NCBI RefSeq assembly: GCF_019343195.1 | Contig: NZ_RPHB01000005.1 | Span: 372,001 to 436,000, forward strand | Direction: 5' to 3' | Length of the DNA: 64,000 nt | Origin: Arthrospiribacter ruber | GTDB taxonomy: Bacteria; Bacteroidota; Bacteroidia; Cytophagales; Cyclobacteriaceae | Shown: piece after piece, positions 1 through 7,787 of the stretch | Position numbering within the stretch: the stretch's first letter is position 1 | How the letters are laid out: each line of letters starts with the position of its first letter | Position numbers and translations under genes: made by a program | Notes under the pieces: generated by a model | Seen by the model: the letters and a program-made list of their open reading frames with translations, nothing else | Told to the model about the DNA's origin: nothing | Database searches by the model: none

Positions 1-490
1 CGTCTTTCAGGTGCACATTGACCTTTATATTTTTCTGCTTATAATGCCTCATCTGAAATTCCCTTTCAGCCCCAAAACTTACTGAAGCAATCACGGGATT
101 GATTCCAAGCTCCTTTTCGTTGTCCCGGTGCCAACCCATACTGTCATCGCCATTGCGATAATAATTCAGCAGAACATGGGTAAAGTGAGCTCCTGCCTGA
201 ACTTCCACCCTTTCTTTGATCTCTTGGAGTTTTTCCGTCCAAGGGTTGGCTTCCATCTGAATCCCTGAGTATCCATAAGGTATCTCCGGATCCCCATACA
301 AAGCTGTCAGTCTTGGCTGCATCACCTTTTTTCCAAAAATCCATATTGGTTCCTGCTTCCATTGGATCTCTTTTTTAAGCAATTCAAAAAATTTCATCCC
401 TAGACTTTCTCCAAAAAAGTCTGGATAATAGAACACTTCTCCATCGAAAGGAAGTAGATTTTGATCGGGGGAAATAGGGAAAAGATCCAT
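1..490 (-). CDS. AlkB-family 2-oxoglutarate/Fe(II) dioxygenase, partial
   Basis: My translation from the ATG at 490 gives 163 residues before the window edge, so the C-terminus is missing. The protein begins MDLFPISPDQNLLPFDG and continues through PRLTALYGD, LLNYYRNGDDSMGWHRDN and PVIASVSFGAEREFQMRH. This is the substrate-loop and metal-binding order of AlkB/ALKBH2-type enzymes, which oxidatively remove alkyl groups from DNA bases such as 1-methyladenine. The HRD in GWHRDN supplies the first His and the Asp of the iron-binding HxD motif; the second His and the 2-oxoglutarate Arg would lie beyond position 1. Inferred role: cytoplasmic repair of alkylation damage. It is divergent from the gene at 601. 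Confidence 0.88.
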   Translation of the reverse strand, partial: MDLFPISPDQNLLPFDGEVFYYPDFFGESLGMKFFELLKKEIQWKQEPIWIFGKKVMQPRLTALYGDPEIPYGYSGIQMEANPWTEKLQEIKERVEVQAGAHFTHVLLNYYRNGDDSMGWHRDNEKELGINPVIASVSFGAEREFQMRHYKQKNIKVNVHLKD

Positions 491-600
491 AATGGCAAAA
501 CCAGATTCAAGCAGGCAAAGTTTACAAATAAACAAGCAAGCTATTGGAATATTCACCACATTATGTCAAATTCAAGCTGTTTAATTTTTAAAATGCACTT

Positions 601-1011
601 ATGAACAAATATGTAAAAATCGGATTGGCTATTGTGGTCTTATTCTTGGCAGGATTCGTTTACTGGAATTACTTTTTTGTATTCAGTGAAGGAGTCAAAG
701 GAGGCAGCCTAAATTATTTCGAAAAGAAGGGATTTGTATTTAAGACCTATGAAGGAAGATTGGTACAGGATGGCTTTCAAAGCCCGCAAGCAGGAGCACT
801 TCAAAGCAATGAATTTCGTTTCAGCGCTGTGGGATCCGATGTGGCCCAGCAACTTGAAAGAGCTAGCGGCAAGTTCGTGGAGTTGAGGTACAGAGAATAC
901 CTTGGAAAGTTGCCTTGGAGAGGCGCCAGTAAATATGTGGTGTATGAGGTAGTAGAAATAGACGATTCCTCACCTGCCCGAAACAATGAGATTCCAGCTG
1001 GGACGAATTAA
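601..1011 (+). CDS. Conserved hypothetical single-pass membrane protein
   Basis: 136 residues. An N-terminal hydrophobic segment (about residues 6-28) follows a short basic start, giving a signal anchor. The rest is a small hydrophilic domain containing EGVKGGSLNYFEKKGFVFKT and LPWRGASKYVVYEV. I recall similar Bacteroidota proteins, some carried in databases under an implausible 6-phosphogluconate dehydrogenase label; no dehydrogenase motif is visible here, so that name should not be used. No function can be assigned. The gene stands alone, divergent from the AlkB gene, and the next 400 bases hold only repeats. Confidence 0.7.
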   Translation: MNKYVKIGLAIVVLFLAGFVYWNYFFVFSEGVKGGSLNYFEKKGFVFKTYEGRLVQDGFQSPQAGALQSNEFRFSAVGSDVAQQLERASGKFVELRYREYLGKLPWRGASKYVVYEVVEIDDSSPARNNEIPAGTN

Positions 1012-1017
1012 ATATTA

Positions 1018-1212
1018 AAGAGGTTGTCTCATAAGTTAATCCTTCAAAACGTTGCCCAAATTTTATTTGGAGTTTGTTTAGTGAAACTTTGTGCCTTAGA
1101 GTCTTCGTGGCATTTCTAGCCACAAAGCCACTAAGCCACAAAGGGATTGACTCTTAAACAGATTTTGCTTGGTCAATAAATCTGAAGATCAATTTATGAG
1201 ACAGCCTTTTTT
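1018..1212. repeat. MITE-like non-coding element with nested inverted repeats
   Basis: Outer inverted repeats AGGTTGTCTCATAA (1021-1034) and TTATGAGACAGCCT (1194-1207) match at 13 of 14 positions. Inside lies a second imperfect palindrome, 1087-1111 against 1119-1143 (about 21 of 25 pairs), built from CTTTGTGCCTTAG- and GCCACAAAG-type words. No convincing reading frame is present. The structure suggests a small non-autonomous mobile element or a long cruciform/hairpin repeat. No obvious target-site duplication was seen. Confidence 0.55.
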
Positions 1213-1283
1213 AATTATCAAAATAATTTGCTTTCTCAATAATAGCCTCTTAAAAGGGGAATTAACCTATGATTTCTAACCAA

Positions 1284-1335
1284 TCCCGATAAACCGGGAC
1301 AAGTTATCAATAAATAATTTGTCCGCCGAGGCGGA
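1284..1335. repeat. Two short intergenic palindromes
   Basis: TCCCG-ATAAAC-CGGGA (1284-1299) and the near-perfect TCCGCC-GA-GGCGGA (1322-1335) sit about 20 bases apart in AT-rich, gene-free DNA between the MITE-like element and the Dabb lipoprotein. They resemble REP-type hairpins. Neither is followed by a convincing T-run, so they are not called as terminators. Confidence 0.4.
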
Positions 1336-1417
1336 TCAAATATCTATTAATATCATGGTTATTCAAGCCCCACTTTAAATTGGTTACTGGCCTGATTGCG
1401 GATATACATATTAATTA

Positions 1418-1831
1418 TTAACGTTTTGCCCAATAGTCCACTACCAATACTTTGTCGAGGTGTGGCCTAAGAATAGACCCGAATTCTTTGTGGTCAGGAT
1501 GGGGCAGATAAGCATCCCTATCCTCCTCAGAGGCAAATGTCAAAAAGAAACAATGCGTAAAGCCTTGATCCAAGCCCTCTGGACTATTATTGGTTCCCCA
1601 CTCTATGGCTTTAATTTCATCAATTTTGTCCGGAAGTGCCATAAAAGCATCCACTACTTTTTGCACATCTTCTTCAGAAGCTTCATCTTTAAATTTAAAA
1701 AGCACCACATGTCTTAAGGCATTGTCCATTTTTACGATTTCCTTTTCAATGATTTTTTCTTCCTTCTTTTCAGCAGGTTGGCATCCCAATAACAGGGCTA
1801 CCATACCCGCAAGCCAAAATGTTTTCTTCAT
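1418..1831 (-). CDS. Dabb (stress-responsive A/B barrel) domain lipoprotein
   Basis: The start chosen is MKKTFWLAGM at 1831, which gives a clean lipoprotein signal with lipobox LLGC and a 137-residue product; a frame-open extension upstream would disrupt the signal. After a charged Glu/Lys-rich linker, the domain LRHVVLFKFKDEASEEDVQ through FTHCFFLTFASEEDRDAYLPHPDH has the pattern of the Dabb (DUF dimeric alpha-beta barrel) family, including the conserved H-x-V-x-F/L-K-F start and the HPxH near the end. Members are small dimeric proteins of mostly unknown function; some bacterial ones are linked to stress. Likely periplasm-facing. It is divergent from the penicillin acylase gene. Confidence 0.82.
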   Translation of the reverse strand: MKKTFWLAGMVALLLGCQPAEKKEEKIIEKEIVKMDNALRHVVLFKFKDEASEEDVQKVVDAFMALPDKIDEIKAIEWGTNNSPEGLDQGFTHCFFLTFASEEDRDAYLPHPDHKEFGSILRPHLDKVLVVDYWAKR

Positions 1832-1964
1832 ATCTGTTTTAATAGGTTGAAAGTGCAAATTGCTAAAATATCATAAGAGCATTTGACCGCTCGTACAATT
1901 TTCACTTAGCAAATGCCAAAAATTAACAAATTTCTATTTTAAACCCAGATGTAATGCGCTGCTT

Positions 1965-4400
1965 ATGAAAAACTTCAAATGCCAAACCGGTCACGTATTT
2001 CTCTATCTTTACCTATTTTCCGCATTACTTTTCCTCAGCTCCTGCAGTGACAAAAATGAAAAAATCAAGGGTTTACTGGAGGATGTGGAAGTTATCCGAG
2101 ATGTAAATGGCATCAACCATATTTACGCCAAGAACGAACAGGACTTGTTTTTTACCCAAGGCTACTTGGCAGCGAAAGACAGGCTCTTTCAGTTTGAGGT
2201 TTGGAGACGAAGGGCTACAGGCACTGCCGCTGAGATCCTCGGGCCTAGGGAAATTGAAAGGGATAAAGGAGCCCGCCTATTTAAATTTAGAGGAGATAAA
2301 AAAGAGGAACTGAGCCATTATCATCCCAATGGGGAAGCTATTGTAGATGCTTTTGTCCTAGGTGTCAATGCCTATATCAAAGAGGTCCGGGACAATCCTG
2401 ATTTATTGCCTTTTGAATTTAAAGTCTTGGATATCCTACCGGAATTTTGGACTTGGGAAGTGGTGATTTCAAGGCATCAGGGACTCTTGGAAAATGTAGA
2501 GGACGAACTCAAATATGCCAGAGTGGTGGCGGAACTTGGAGCAGAACGGGCAAAGGAACTTTACTATTTCCATCCCAATGAGCCTGACCTATCCATACCG
2601 GAGGGCATACCCACTGCCTTGTTGAAAAAAGACATTTTGGCTCCTTATAAATCCTTCCGTAAAGCTTTGACCTTTGAGCCTGAAGATGTACAGGTAGCGC
2701 ACAGGATTGAAAAAGCCAATTCTGAGGCATTTTTGGCCTTCGTTCATGAAGAAGAACAAAGACATGAAATGTATGAGAAATTTGATATGGGAAGCAACAA
2801 TTGGGTGCTGTCCGGTGAAAAAACCCAAAGCGGATATCCTCTTATGGCCAATGATCCCCATAGGCTGCATGCTGTACCTTCCCTTCGCTATTGGGTTCAT
2901 CTACATGCACCCGGTTGGAATGTCATAGGAGCAGGAGAACCGGTAATTCCCGGGGTTTCTATCGGGCACAATGGCCAAGGTGCTTGGGGATTGACCATTT
3001 TTGAAACAGACAATGAGGACATGCGGGTGTATGAGCTGCATCCGGAAAACCCACATAAGTACAAATACAAAGGAGAATGGCTCGAAATGGAGAAAATCTT
3101 TGACACCATCTCCGTCAAAGGCCAGGATGATGTCATCACCACGCACTATTACACGGTTCATGGGCCAGTGACATTTATTGATGAAGAACTGAATAAAGCC
3201 GTTGCAGTAGAATGTGCATGGCTCAATCCAGGTGGTGCCCCATACTTGGCAAGTCTTAGAATGAATCAAAGCCAAACCTGGGAAGAGTTTAGAGAGGCCT
3301 GTGCTTACAACCATATCCCGGCAGAGAATATGGTTTGGGCGGACAAAGACGGAAACATCGGTTGGCAGGCAACAGGGATTACTCCTTTAAGAAAAACACA
3401 TTCAGGTCTTTTGCCTGCTTTGGGTGATGGAAGTATGGATTGGGAGGGCTTTTTACCTATAAAAGAAAGGCCCCATCTGCATAATCCTGAAAATGGACGG
3501 ATCGCTACTGCCAATGAAAATGTGACCCCTCCGGAGTATCCCCATCAGCATGCTATAGGATTTGATTGGGCGGATGCATTCCGTGGAGACAGAGTAAGAG
3601 AAGTTTTGGATAAGGCAGGTAAGTTCACTATGGAGGGAATGGGTGCTTTACAAAATGACTATCAAGCTTTGCCTGCAAGGGCCTTGGTGCCTCACTTGCT
3701 GAACTTGTCTTTTGAAGACAGTGCTGCATTGGAAGCCAAAGATAGACTTTCTGAATGGGATCATAATCTTGACCCAAACAGTATTTCTGCGGGCATTTAT
3801 GTCATGTGGGAAAGAAAACTAAGAGACAGGTTAAGAAATGAATTGGTTCCTAAGCATTTACACAATGATTTTGGAGTGGTCAAAATGACAAGGGTACTAC
3901 AGTGGGTAGAGAGACCAGAAAAAATTTTCCCTTCTGATTCCAAAAAAATGATGCAAGAAATCCTAAAGGAGAGCTTTTTGGAAGCTTTAGAAGAGCTGAA
4001 AAGTAGATTTGGAGAAAAGCAGGAGAACTGGCAATATGGCCAAGAGAATTACAAACATGCTTGGCACAGGCATCCTCTGAGCGATTTATTGGCTGAAGAT
4101 TGGCAAAAAAAGCTGGATATGGGCCCCGTACCTAGGGGAGGTTACAGTTTTACACCTGCCGCCAATGCTTATGGAGACAACAACAGTTCCGGTGCTTCCT
4201 TTAGAATCATAGTAGATACCGGTGATTGGGATAAAACTTTGGGAATCAACACTCCTGGACAATCCGGGGATCCCGACAGTCCATTTTATGGCAACCTTTT
4301 TCCTGTCTGGTCTAAAGACAATTTCTTTAGAGTGCCTTATTCCAAAGAAAAAGTTAAAGAAAATGCCTTTGAAAAAACTATGCTTAAACCTAAATCCTAA
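1965..4400 (+). CDS. Penicillin acylase family (peptidase S45) lipoprotein
   Basis: 811 residues with a lipoprotein signal (lipobox LSSC, Cys about residue 27). The alpha-chain part carries DVNGINHIYAKNEQDLFF and GYLAAKDRLFQFE. The autocatalytic N-terminal nucleophile is visible as DMGSNNWVLSG, with Ser277 as the predicted new N-terminus of the beta chain. Beta-chain signatures follow: LMANDPHR, GVSIGHNGQGAWGLT and FTPAANAYGDNNSSGASFR. S45 enzymes hydrolyse amides such as beta-lactam side chains or acyl-homoserine lactones; the native substrate cannot be read from sequence. Length fits the family (about 750-850). Expected in the periplasm or outer membrane. It is monocistronic and convergent with the rhodanese gene. 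Confidence 0.93.
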   Translation: MKNFKCQTGHVFLYLYLFSALLFLSSCSDKNEKIKGLLEDVEVIRDVNGINHIYAKNEQDLFFTQGYLAAKDRLFQFEVWRRRATGTAAEILGPREIERDKGARLFKFRGDKKEELSHYHPNGEAIVDAFVLGVNAYIKEVRDNPDLLPFEFKVLDILPEFWTWEVVISRHQGLLENVEDELKYARVVAELGAERAKELYYFHPNEPDLSIPEGIPTALLKKDILAPYKSFRKALTFEPEDVQVAHRIEKANSEAFLAFVHEEEQRHEMYEKFDMGSNNWVLSGEKTQSGYPLMANDPHRLHAVPSLRYWVHLHAPGWNVIGAGEPVIPGVSIGHNGQGAWGLTIFETDNEDMRVYELHPENPHKYKYKGEWLEMEKIFDTISVKGQDDVITTHYYTVHGPVTFIDEELNKAVAVECAWLNPGGAPYLASLRMNQSQTWEEFREACAYNHIPAENMVWADKDGNIGWQATGITPLRKTHSGLLPALGDGSMDWEGFLPIKERPHLHNPENGRIATANENVTPPEYPHQHAIGFDWADAFRGDRVREVLDKAGKFTMEGMGALQNDYQALPARALVPHLLNLSFEDSAALEAKDRLSEWDHNLDPNSISAGIYVMWERKLRDRLRNELVPKHLHNDFGVVKMTRVLQWVERPEKIFPSDSKKMMQEILKESFLEALEELKSRFGEKQENWQYGQENYKHAWHRHPLSDLLAEDWQKKLDMGPVPRGGYSFTPAANAYGDNNSSGASFRIIVDTGDWDKTLGINTPGQSGDPDSPFYGNLFPVWSKDNFFRVPYSKEKVKENAFEKTMLKPKS

Positions 4401-4428
4401 AAAAAACCAGCTTGTTATTCAAGCTGGT
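4399..4428 (-). terminator. Rho-independent terminator of the rhodanese gene
   Basis: Perfect 9-bp stem ACCAGCTTG / CAAGCTGGT (4406-4414 with 4420-4428), loop TTATT. Read on the minus strand it is followed by a T-run (the A-run at 4399-4405), 17 bases after the rhodanese stop. It may also slow transcripts of the convergent acylase gene. Confidence 0.75.
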
Positions 4429-4445
4429 CATATTTCTTCGCAAAA

Positions 4446-4781
4446 TCATGCTAGATCAAAAGGCCATCTCATGACTCCTCCCTGCAAGTTATAAGTTTGG
4501 TCAAAACCCATATCTGACATTAAATCACATGCTTGACCGCTTCGATTGCCGCTTCTGCAATAGACATAATATTTTTTATTTTTAGGTAAATTCATAAGTT
4601 GAGCTTGAAAGCCTCTACTCATTAGGTCTATATTTCTGGCACCTTTAATCTTTTCAGATTGGAATTCGCCTGGTGACCTCACATCTATGATTACTGCATC
4701 CTTGTCAGTCATACCTTTTTTAAACTCTTCAGCTTTAAGGTCTGTATATTTTTTTGGTTTTGTTCTAAAGAAATCAAACAT
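4446..4781 (-). CDS. Rhodanese-like domain protein
   Basis: 111 residues, a single rhodanese domain without a signal peptide, hence cytoplasmic. Visible features are the CH2A-like DVRSPGEFQSEKIKGARNID and the active loop YCRSGNRSGQACDLM, whose first Cys is the expected sulfur-accepting residue. C-terminal LQGGVMRWP is typical of small GlpE/PspE-type sulfurtransferases. They transfer sulfane sulfur to thiols or cyanide; the physiological acceptor is unknown. Single gene with its own terminator. Confidence 0.92.
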   Translation of the reverse strand: MFDFFRTKPKKYTDLKAEEFKKGMTDKDAVIIDVRSPGEFQSEKIKGARNIDLMSRGFQAQLMNLPKNKKYYVYCRSGNRSGQACDLMSDMGFDQTYNLQGGVMRWPFDLA

Positions 4782-4921
4782 GGTTGTTATATTTTATTTA
4801 AAACAAAAGTAAGCTCAAGGACTGGCATTAAAAGTAACCAAAATCACATAGTAACTTGAAGGTAAAAAGTATTTCTGCTGTCACTGATTTTGTCGTTTAA
4901 AAAGAGTATTTAAAAAAACTA

Positions 4922-5189
4922 TATGAGTATCCGCTTCATTGCACGTAGCCATTGATCGTTTTGAACCAGTTCTTTCTGCTAAATTCAAATCAAATTTTGA
5001 TTATGAAGCTACTTTTTCCTTGATGAAAAAGTAGCCAAAAAATCAAGAATTTCGAATCCTATCCACGCTCAAGGCCTGCGCTGGCCCGGACGAAATTCAT
5101 CCCACCCTCCAAAGTTTCAATTTACTGTTAAAAGTAATGTTTACGGCTTGGCTCTTAAGGTTTAACTTGCAAGGATCTGGATACTCATA
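4922..5189. repeat. Inverted-repeat-bounded non-coding element
   Basis: A perfect 11-bp inverted repeat, TATGAGTATCC (4922-4932) and GGATACTCATA (5179-5189), bounds 268 bp without a convincing gene. Inside is a strong hairpin, GCTACTTTTTC (5008-5018) with GAAAAAGTAGC (5025-5035), followed by AAAAAATCAAG. This hairpin word is one I recall as common in Bacteroidota intergenic regions. It may be a MITE or a mobile hairpin repeat. This accounts for most of the gap between rhodanese and the small membrane protein. Confidence 0.5.
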
Positions 5190-5226
5190 AAACTATTATT
5201 CCACCTCTACAAAGAGGTTGGCTGCA

Positions 5227-5469
5227 CTACTGGCTTGCAGTAGTTTTTTGAAATTTGTCCAAAATTTTCAAAATGAGTATTCTTAGAAATAAAACAGCCG
5301 GAACACCATGGAAAAAAAAGTCAAACCAGTCCAAAAGTTCCATACCATGAGCACCTCCCAAGATCCAACGAACTTTACCAAATAAATGTGGCTCAGGAAA
5401 GAATGGAGCCAAAGCCAAAAGCAACCATAGAAAATGAATAAATTTCCAATTAGAGCGTATCTGTTTCAT
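5227..5469 (-). CDS. Small membrane protein beside sterol desaturase
   Basis: 80 residues with two hydrophobic stretches (about 10-25, FIHFLWLLLALAPFF, and about 50-68, FFFHGVPAVLFLRILIL) and basic ends. I do not recognise a named family. Its start lies inside the 3' end of the sterol-desaturase-family gene (20-nt overlap), so the two are probably translationally coupled and may act on the same membrane substrate. Function unknown. Confidence 0.65.
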   Translation of the reverse strand: MKQIRSNWKFIHFLWLLLALAPFFPEPHLFGKVRWILGGAHGMELLDWFDFFFHGVPAVLFLRILILKILDKFQKTTASQ

Positions 5470-6409
5470 TGATTTTCATTTGTTGTTCAAAAGGGGCTTT
5501 AGGAAAACCCTCTTTCCCATTTTCGTTCTTTTTAACTTTCAGGAATGGATAACTGACCTGTTGCCAAAAGGTCTTGGGAAAATCTTCTACCCCATCAAAA
5601 CCCAAAGGCTCGTCCCTTCCTTCATGTGGGATATAATCAGTACCAAAGAGGTAATCCCAGACACTCAAGGTGATTCCGTAATTGACCCCATATTTTCTAT
5701 CCTCAGGAAGTGCCTTTACATGATGCCAAAGGTGCATGATAGGATTATTCAAAATATATTTCAATGGGCCATAAGTTATTCTAAGGTTAGCGTGGTTGAG
5801 ATGGCCAATAGTAGTCGCAAATATGTGTACAATGAAGAAGTCCTCCAGCCCAAAGCCTATCATCGCCAATGGAATATATTGCACTGATTTGTAGATAATT
5901 GTTTCCATCCAGTGAAAACGCAAGTGAGCCGCAAAACCCATCTGTTCTACAGAATGATGAACTTTGTGAAATTCCCACAAAGCTGGCACCCTATGAAGCA
6001 TGACATGGACATTCCATTGAATAAAGTCTGCCAAGAGGAAAAGAAGCAGAAACTGTCCCCACCTCGGCCATGCCTCTATGTGAATTGCCACCATATTCTC
6101 TATTCCAAAAAGCGCCAGAAAATCATTGAAAGCCTCTACGGCCACATTGGATATGGCATTGTAGGCTATCAGGGAAAAAAGGAAATAGTTGAAAAACATG
6201 TAGAATCCATCAAGCCAGAAGTCTTTTCTAAAAATGGCCTGATCCTTTCTCCAAGGAAGGAAAATTTCCAATAACCAAACTGCAATGGACATTCCCAAAA
6301 GCCACCAGAAATAATTGGTCCAACTTGGGTAAAACATCTCATTGACCAGATAATGGAAATATCCGAAATAAGAGTCCCCGATTATCTTTAAATATTTTTC
6401 TAAATCCAT
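5450..6409 (-). CDS. Sterol desaturase / fatty acid hydroxylase family protein
   Basis: 319 residues, polytopic (hydrophobic segments near residues 32-50, 70-88, 115-130 and 185-205). The diiron histidine clusters of the superfamily are visible in order: HVMLHR, HKVHH and, further on, HLNHAN and HLWHH. These enzymes use a non-haem diiron centre and O2 to hydroxylate or desaturate lipids or carotenoids. The bacterial substrate here is unknown; sterols are unlikely in this group. The C-terminal 50 residues are hydrophilic. It is the first gene of a two-gene unit with the 80-residue membrane protein. Confidence 0.9.
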   Translation of the reverse strand: MDLEKYLKIIGDSYFGYFHYLVNEMFYPSWTNYFWWLLGMSIAVWLLEIFLPWRKDQAIFRKDFWLDGFYMFFNYFLFSLIAYNAISNVAVEAFNDFLALFGIENMVAIHIEAWPRWGQFLLLFLLADFIQWNVHVMLHRVPALWEFHKVHHSVEQMGFAAHLRFHWMETIIYKSVQYIPLAMIGFGLEDFFIVHIFATTIGHLNHANLRITYGPLKYILNNPIMHLWHHVKALPEDRKYGVNYGITLSVWDYLFGTDYIPHEGRDEPLGFDGVEDFPKTFWQQVSYPFLKVKKNENGKEGFPKAPFEQQMKINETDTL

Positions 6410-6710
6410 ATTTCACCAACCTTAAAAAGAAAAGGGACAATCCACTTAATTGCCCCATTTCGGTACTCCCATAAACCACAACTAAATGCACACTGTTGCC
6501 AGAGCACATTATTCTTATCAAGAACCCTAAAAGGTATCTTATCCCAACCTAATTTTTAATGACAGTTTCATCAAGGAAAATGCTGATGTTGGTCTGAATT
6601 CTTGACCAATGGCACCAAAATCTTCCAAACCAAAAGTAGTGCAAAAATTAAATTTTTTTTGTGACCTAAGTTACAGTAGCAGAAAGAACGCTACACTTGT
6701 AGATAAAAGT
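6410..6710. other. Gene-free intergenic region
   Basis: About 300 bases between the dinB stop and the desaturase start. No reading frame, hairpin with T-run or repeat was found that I would defend. It presumably holds the desaturase promoter. Confidence 0.5.
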
Positions 6711-7787
6711 TTATTCAAAGTCAATCAAAAGCTGCTTGCCAAAATGAACGCGTTCCTCTTCTACATTGAGGTTGGAAAGGCCGATACCGAAAAGCCTCAC
6801 GGCTGAGTTTAATTCTTCCTGCCTCAACAGTTCCAAAACAGTCTCCCATATTTTAGCAGTGTCAGGATATTGCTCAAATGTCCTGCTTCTGGTCTGCTGG
6901 GTAAAATCATGGTATTTTATTTTTAATGTCACTGTCCTGCCTTTGATCCCTGACCTACGGATTCTCTCCTGCAATTCTTCAAACACCCCTTCCAATGCCA
7001 TCACCCACTCCTGATAGGAACCCAGATCTTTGGAAAAGGTATTTTCAGCACTCAAGGATTTTCTAATCCTGTTGGGCTGAACCTCCGAAAGGTGAATTCC
7101 CCTGACAATATTGTAAAAATGCAGGCCTGATTTCCCGAACCTTTTGGTGAGAAACTGAAGGGAAAATTGCTTGAGGTCTTTTCCATTGTGAATCCCCAAA
7201 GCCTTCATTTTTTCAGCAGTTACTTTCCCTATCCCAAAAAACCTTTCTATCGGTAAATTTTCAAGAAATATTTCCGCATCCTTGGGAAGGATAACTGCCT
7301 GACCATTGGGCTTGTTGATGTCTGAAGCTGTTTTGGCCAAAAATTTATTATAAGAAATGCCGGCAGAGGCATTCAGCCCAATTTCTTCCTTGATCCTCTT
7401 TCTGATTTCCTGAGCGATCAAAGTTGCGGAGGGGTTATTGACTTTGTTTTGTGTGACATCCAAAAAAGCCTCATCCAAGGACAAAGGCTCCACCAGATCA
7501 GTGAAGTCATAAAAAATATTTCGGATTTGATGTGACAGTTCCTTGTACCTTTCAAACCTTGGTTTTACAAAAATAAGCTGAGGGCATTTCAATGCAGCCA
7601 TTTTACCCGACATGGCAGACCTGACCCCATACCTCCTTGCCTCGTAAGAGGCTGCGGCCACCACTCCCCTTTCCCTGTTTCCACCCACTGCCAAAGGCTT
7701 GCCCCTCAGTGCCGGATTGTCCATCTGCTCTACTGATGCATAGAAAGCGTCCATATCCACATGGATAATTTTCCTGACTTTTTCCAT
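6711..7787 (-). CDS. dinB: DNA polymerase IV (Y family)
   Basis: 358 residues, the usual Pol IV length. Motifs are in place: HVDMDAFYASVEQ (first catalytic Asp), VAAASYEARRYGVRSAM, and LSLDEAFLDVT with the paired acidic residues. The helix-hairpin-helix FFGIGKVTAEKMKALGI and a little-finger domain follow. It performs translesion synthesis across damaged templates in the cytoplasm. Its ATG directly follows the pabB stop codon (TAAATG), so it is probably co-translated with pabB. An extended C-terminal beta-clamp motif is not obvious beyond FGKQLLIDFE. Confidence 0.96.
   Translation of the reverse strand: MEKVRKIIHVDMDAFYASVEQMDNPALRGKPLAVGGNRERGVVAAASYEARRYGVRSAMSGKMAALKCPQLIFVKPRFERYKELSHQIRNIFYDFTDLVEPLSLDEAFLDVTQNKVNNPSATLIAQEIRKRIKEEIGLNASAGISYNKFLAKTASDINKPNGQAVILPKDAEIFLENLPIERFFGIGKVTAEKMKALGIHNGKDLKQFSLQFLTKRFGKSGLHFYNIVRGIHLSEVQPNRIRKSLSAENTFSKDLGSYQEWVMALEGVFEELQERIRRSGIKGRTVTLKIKYHDFTQQTRSRTFEQYPDTAKIWETVLELLRQEELNSAVRLFGIGLSNLNVEEERVHFGKQLLIDFE

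Noticed and set aside
2901-3314. 137-codon minus-strand frame inside the penicillin acylase gene
   Set aside because: Opposite strand of a clear S45 gene; low-complexity composition without family motifs.
4922-5189. Insertion sequence remnant with transposase
   Set aside because: No transposase-like frame in any reading frame; only non-coding structure is visible.
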